From NCBI GenBank assembly GCA_903910215.1, contig CAIVYV010000319.1:1-16857 (forward strand): DNA of 16,857 nt. Direction: 5' to 3'. This DNA comes from an uncultured Pseudomonadota bacterium (GTDB lineage Bacteria > Pseudomonadota > Gammaproteobacteria > Steroidobacterales > Steroidobacteraceae). Under the pieces are notes generated by a model, which did not search any database, was not told the DNA's origin, and saw nothing but the letters and a program-made list of their open reading frames with translations. The position numbers and the translations under genes are program-made. This document shows positions 15,789 to 16,857 of this stretch, piece by piece (the stretch's first letter is position 1; the number at the start of each line of letters is the position of its first letter).

Positions 15789-16857
15789 GTGGTCTTCAGT
15801 TCGGTGTACTTCTCGAAAGCGTGCAACGACTTGTCACGTCCGATACCCGATTGCTTGTAGCCGCCGAACGGCACCGTGATGTCATCTGCGTCGTAGCAGT
15901 TCACGTAGACCATACCCGAGCGCAGTGCTCGCGCCGCCTTGTGCGCCACGTTGATGTCGCGACTCCAGATTGCCGCAGCCAACCCGTACTCGGTCGAGTT
16001 CGCGATCGAGATCGCCTCGTCGATCGTATCGAACGGAATAGTCGCGAGCACCGGACCAAAGATTTCTTCACGCGCACTGGTCATCTGCGGAGAGACATCG
16101 TCGAACACCGTCGGCTCGATGTAATAACCGCCACTCTCTCGCCGTACGCGCTCGCCTCCGCAATGCAGGCGAGCGCCCTGCTCGCGGCCGCTGTGGATAT
16201 ACCCCAGCACGCGATTCATCTGCGTCTCGTCGACCAGAGCGCCGAGACGAGTCGCGGGATCGAGCGGATCTCCCGGCACCATACGCTTGGCGATCGCCGC
16301 AATCCGCTCGAGCACCGCTTCGCGTATCGAGCGCTGCACGAGCAGGCGGGAACCTGCCGAGCACATCTCGCCCTGATTGAAGAAGATAGCGAAGGCTGCT
16401 GCGGTTGCCGCCGCCTCGAGATCAGGGCAATCGGCCATGACGATGTTCGCCGACTTACCGCCGCACTCGAGTCCCACTCGCTTGAGATTCGACTGACCCG
16501 CGTACTGCATGACGAGCTTGCCGGTAGCGGTCGAACCGGTGAACCCAATAGCGTCGACATCCATATGCATGGCCAACGCTTTGCCGGCCGTGTGACCATA
16601 GCCCGGCACCACGTTGAACACGCCCGGCGGCACACCCGCCTCGATGGCTAACTCAGCAAGACGCAGCGCAGACAACGGAGATTTCTCCGAAGGCTTCAGC
16701 ACCAAAGAATTACCGGTGGCGAGAATCGGCGCCACCTTCCACGCTGTCATGATCAACGGGAAATTCCAAGGCACGATGGCACCCACCACGCCGAGGGGCT
16801 CACGGGTGATGGTCGCGAGCACCGAAGCGGAGGTTGGCGCCACCTCACCGTAGATCT
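15770..16857 (-). CDS. puuC: Gamma-glutamyl-aminobutyraldehyde dehydrogenase (PuuC/KauB-like), N-terminus beyond right edge
   Basis: An NAD(P)-dependent aldehyde dehydrogenase that would oxidise the aldehydes made by PuuB and SpuC to gamma-glutamyl-GABA and GABA. About 362 codons are visible, beginning inside the coenzyme domain; roughly 130-140 N-terminal residues are outside. Landmarks are VPWNFPL (cofactor channel), KPSEKSPLSA, VGFTGST-like IGFTGSTATGK, the general base in LECGGKS, the catalytic Cys in NQGEMCSAGSR, and EEIFGPVL. The whole stretch closely follows P. aeruginosa KauB (PauC), including the C-terminal FEKYTELKTTWI. E. coli PuuC and betaine-aldehyde dehydrogenases are relatives; the polyamine genes a few kilobases away favour the PuuC/KauB role. 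Its 3' end overlaps the start of the nuclease gene by 19 bp, or by 4 bp if that gene starts at 15773, so it appears to head the operon or lie upstream in it. Confidence 0.9.
   Translation of the reverse strand, partial: IYGEVAPTSASVLATITREPLGVVGAIVPWNFPLIMTAWKVAPILATGNSLVLKPSEKSPLSALRLAELAIEAGVPPGVFNVVPGYGHTAGKALAMHMDVDAIGFTGSTATGKLVMQYAGQSNLKRVGLECGGKSANIVMADCPDLEAAATAAAFAIFFNQGEMCSAGSRLLVQRSIREAVLERIAAIAKRMVPGDPLDPATRLGALVDETQMNRVLGYIHSGREQGARLHCGGERVRRESGGYYIEPTVFDDVSPQMTSAREEIFGPVLATIPFDTIDEAISIANSTEYGLAAAIWSRDINVAHKAARALRSGMVYVNCYDADDITVPFGGYKQSGIGRDKSLHAFEKYTELKTTWIEFG

Noticed and set aside
16149..16175. Perfect 9 bp hairpin (CGCTCGCCT / AGGCGAGCG) with a 9 nt loop
   Set aside because: It lies inside the aldehyde dehydrogenase coding region with no T-tract. 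A GC-rich gene yields such stems by chance, so I do not call it a terminator.
15821..16651. Plus-strand open frame of 276 codons
   Set aside because: It is antisense to the aldehyde dehydrogenase, which has clear family motifs along its whole length. No domain is recognisable in the plus frame.
1..16857. CRISPR array, tRNA or rRNA genes, insertion sequences, integrase or toxin-antitoxin genes
   Set aside because: I looked for regularly spaced repeats, cloverleaf-like stretches, terminal inverted repeats and mobile-element proteins, and saw none. Nearly all of the window is accounted for by chromosomal-type genes.

Overview
The window comes from a GC-rich proteobacterium, most likely a gammaproteobacterium outside the Enterobacteriaceae. 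The main reasons are the fused RlmKL 23S rRNA methyltransferase, a polyamine locus in the same gene order as the Pseudomonas spu cluster (spuA-spuB-spuC-binding protein-ATPase), and close resemblance of the proteins to E. coli PotF/PuuB and Pseudomonas SpuC/KauB. I cannot place it to genus. Coding density is very high: the only non-coding stretches are about 75, 100 and 64 bp, plus a few gaps under 10 bp. I see no tRNA, rRNA, CRISPR array, insertion sequence or phage gene.

Left part (1-7961): polyamine uptake and catabolism. A minus-strand series runs spuA/puuD (5237-4467), spuB/puuA (4462-3122), spuC (3114-1711), potF (1610-504) and the start of potG (428 to the left edge); the permeases potH and potI presumably follow outside. 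Diverging from spuA across 64 bp is a plus-strand pair: a second glutamate-polyamine ligase (spuI-like, 5302-6690) and the FAD oxidase puuB (6690-7961), coupled by TGATG. Together they suggest this scheme: PotFGHI imports putrescine. SpuB/SpuI attach glutamate to it, and PuuB oxidises the product to an aldehyde. A PuuC/KauB dehydrogenase (15770 to the right edge) oxidises the aldehyde, and SpuA removes the glutamate to leave GABA. SpuC offers a parallel transaminase route that can feed the same dehydrogenase. potF has its own candidate promoter and a strong terminator-like hairpin between it and potG.

Right part (7944-16857): five minus-strand genes with overlaps or a 9 bp gap, probably one transcript. 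In order of transcription they are the aldehyde dehydrogenase, a DnaQ-type exonuclease fused to a UvrC-like GIY-YIG nuclease, rlmKL, a lipoprotein periplasmic adaptor, and an RND efflux pump. No outer-membrane channel is encoded. The pump gene runs into the tail of puuB, with an 18 bp convergent overlap.

I did not find a clearly new biological system. The items most worth a second look are the UvrC-like four-cysteine motif in the exonuclease/GIY-YIG fusion, the functionally mixed operon joining polyamine catabolism, DNA repair, rRNA methylation and efflux, and the promoter/terminator arrangement that appears to set potF apart from its transporter.
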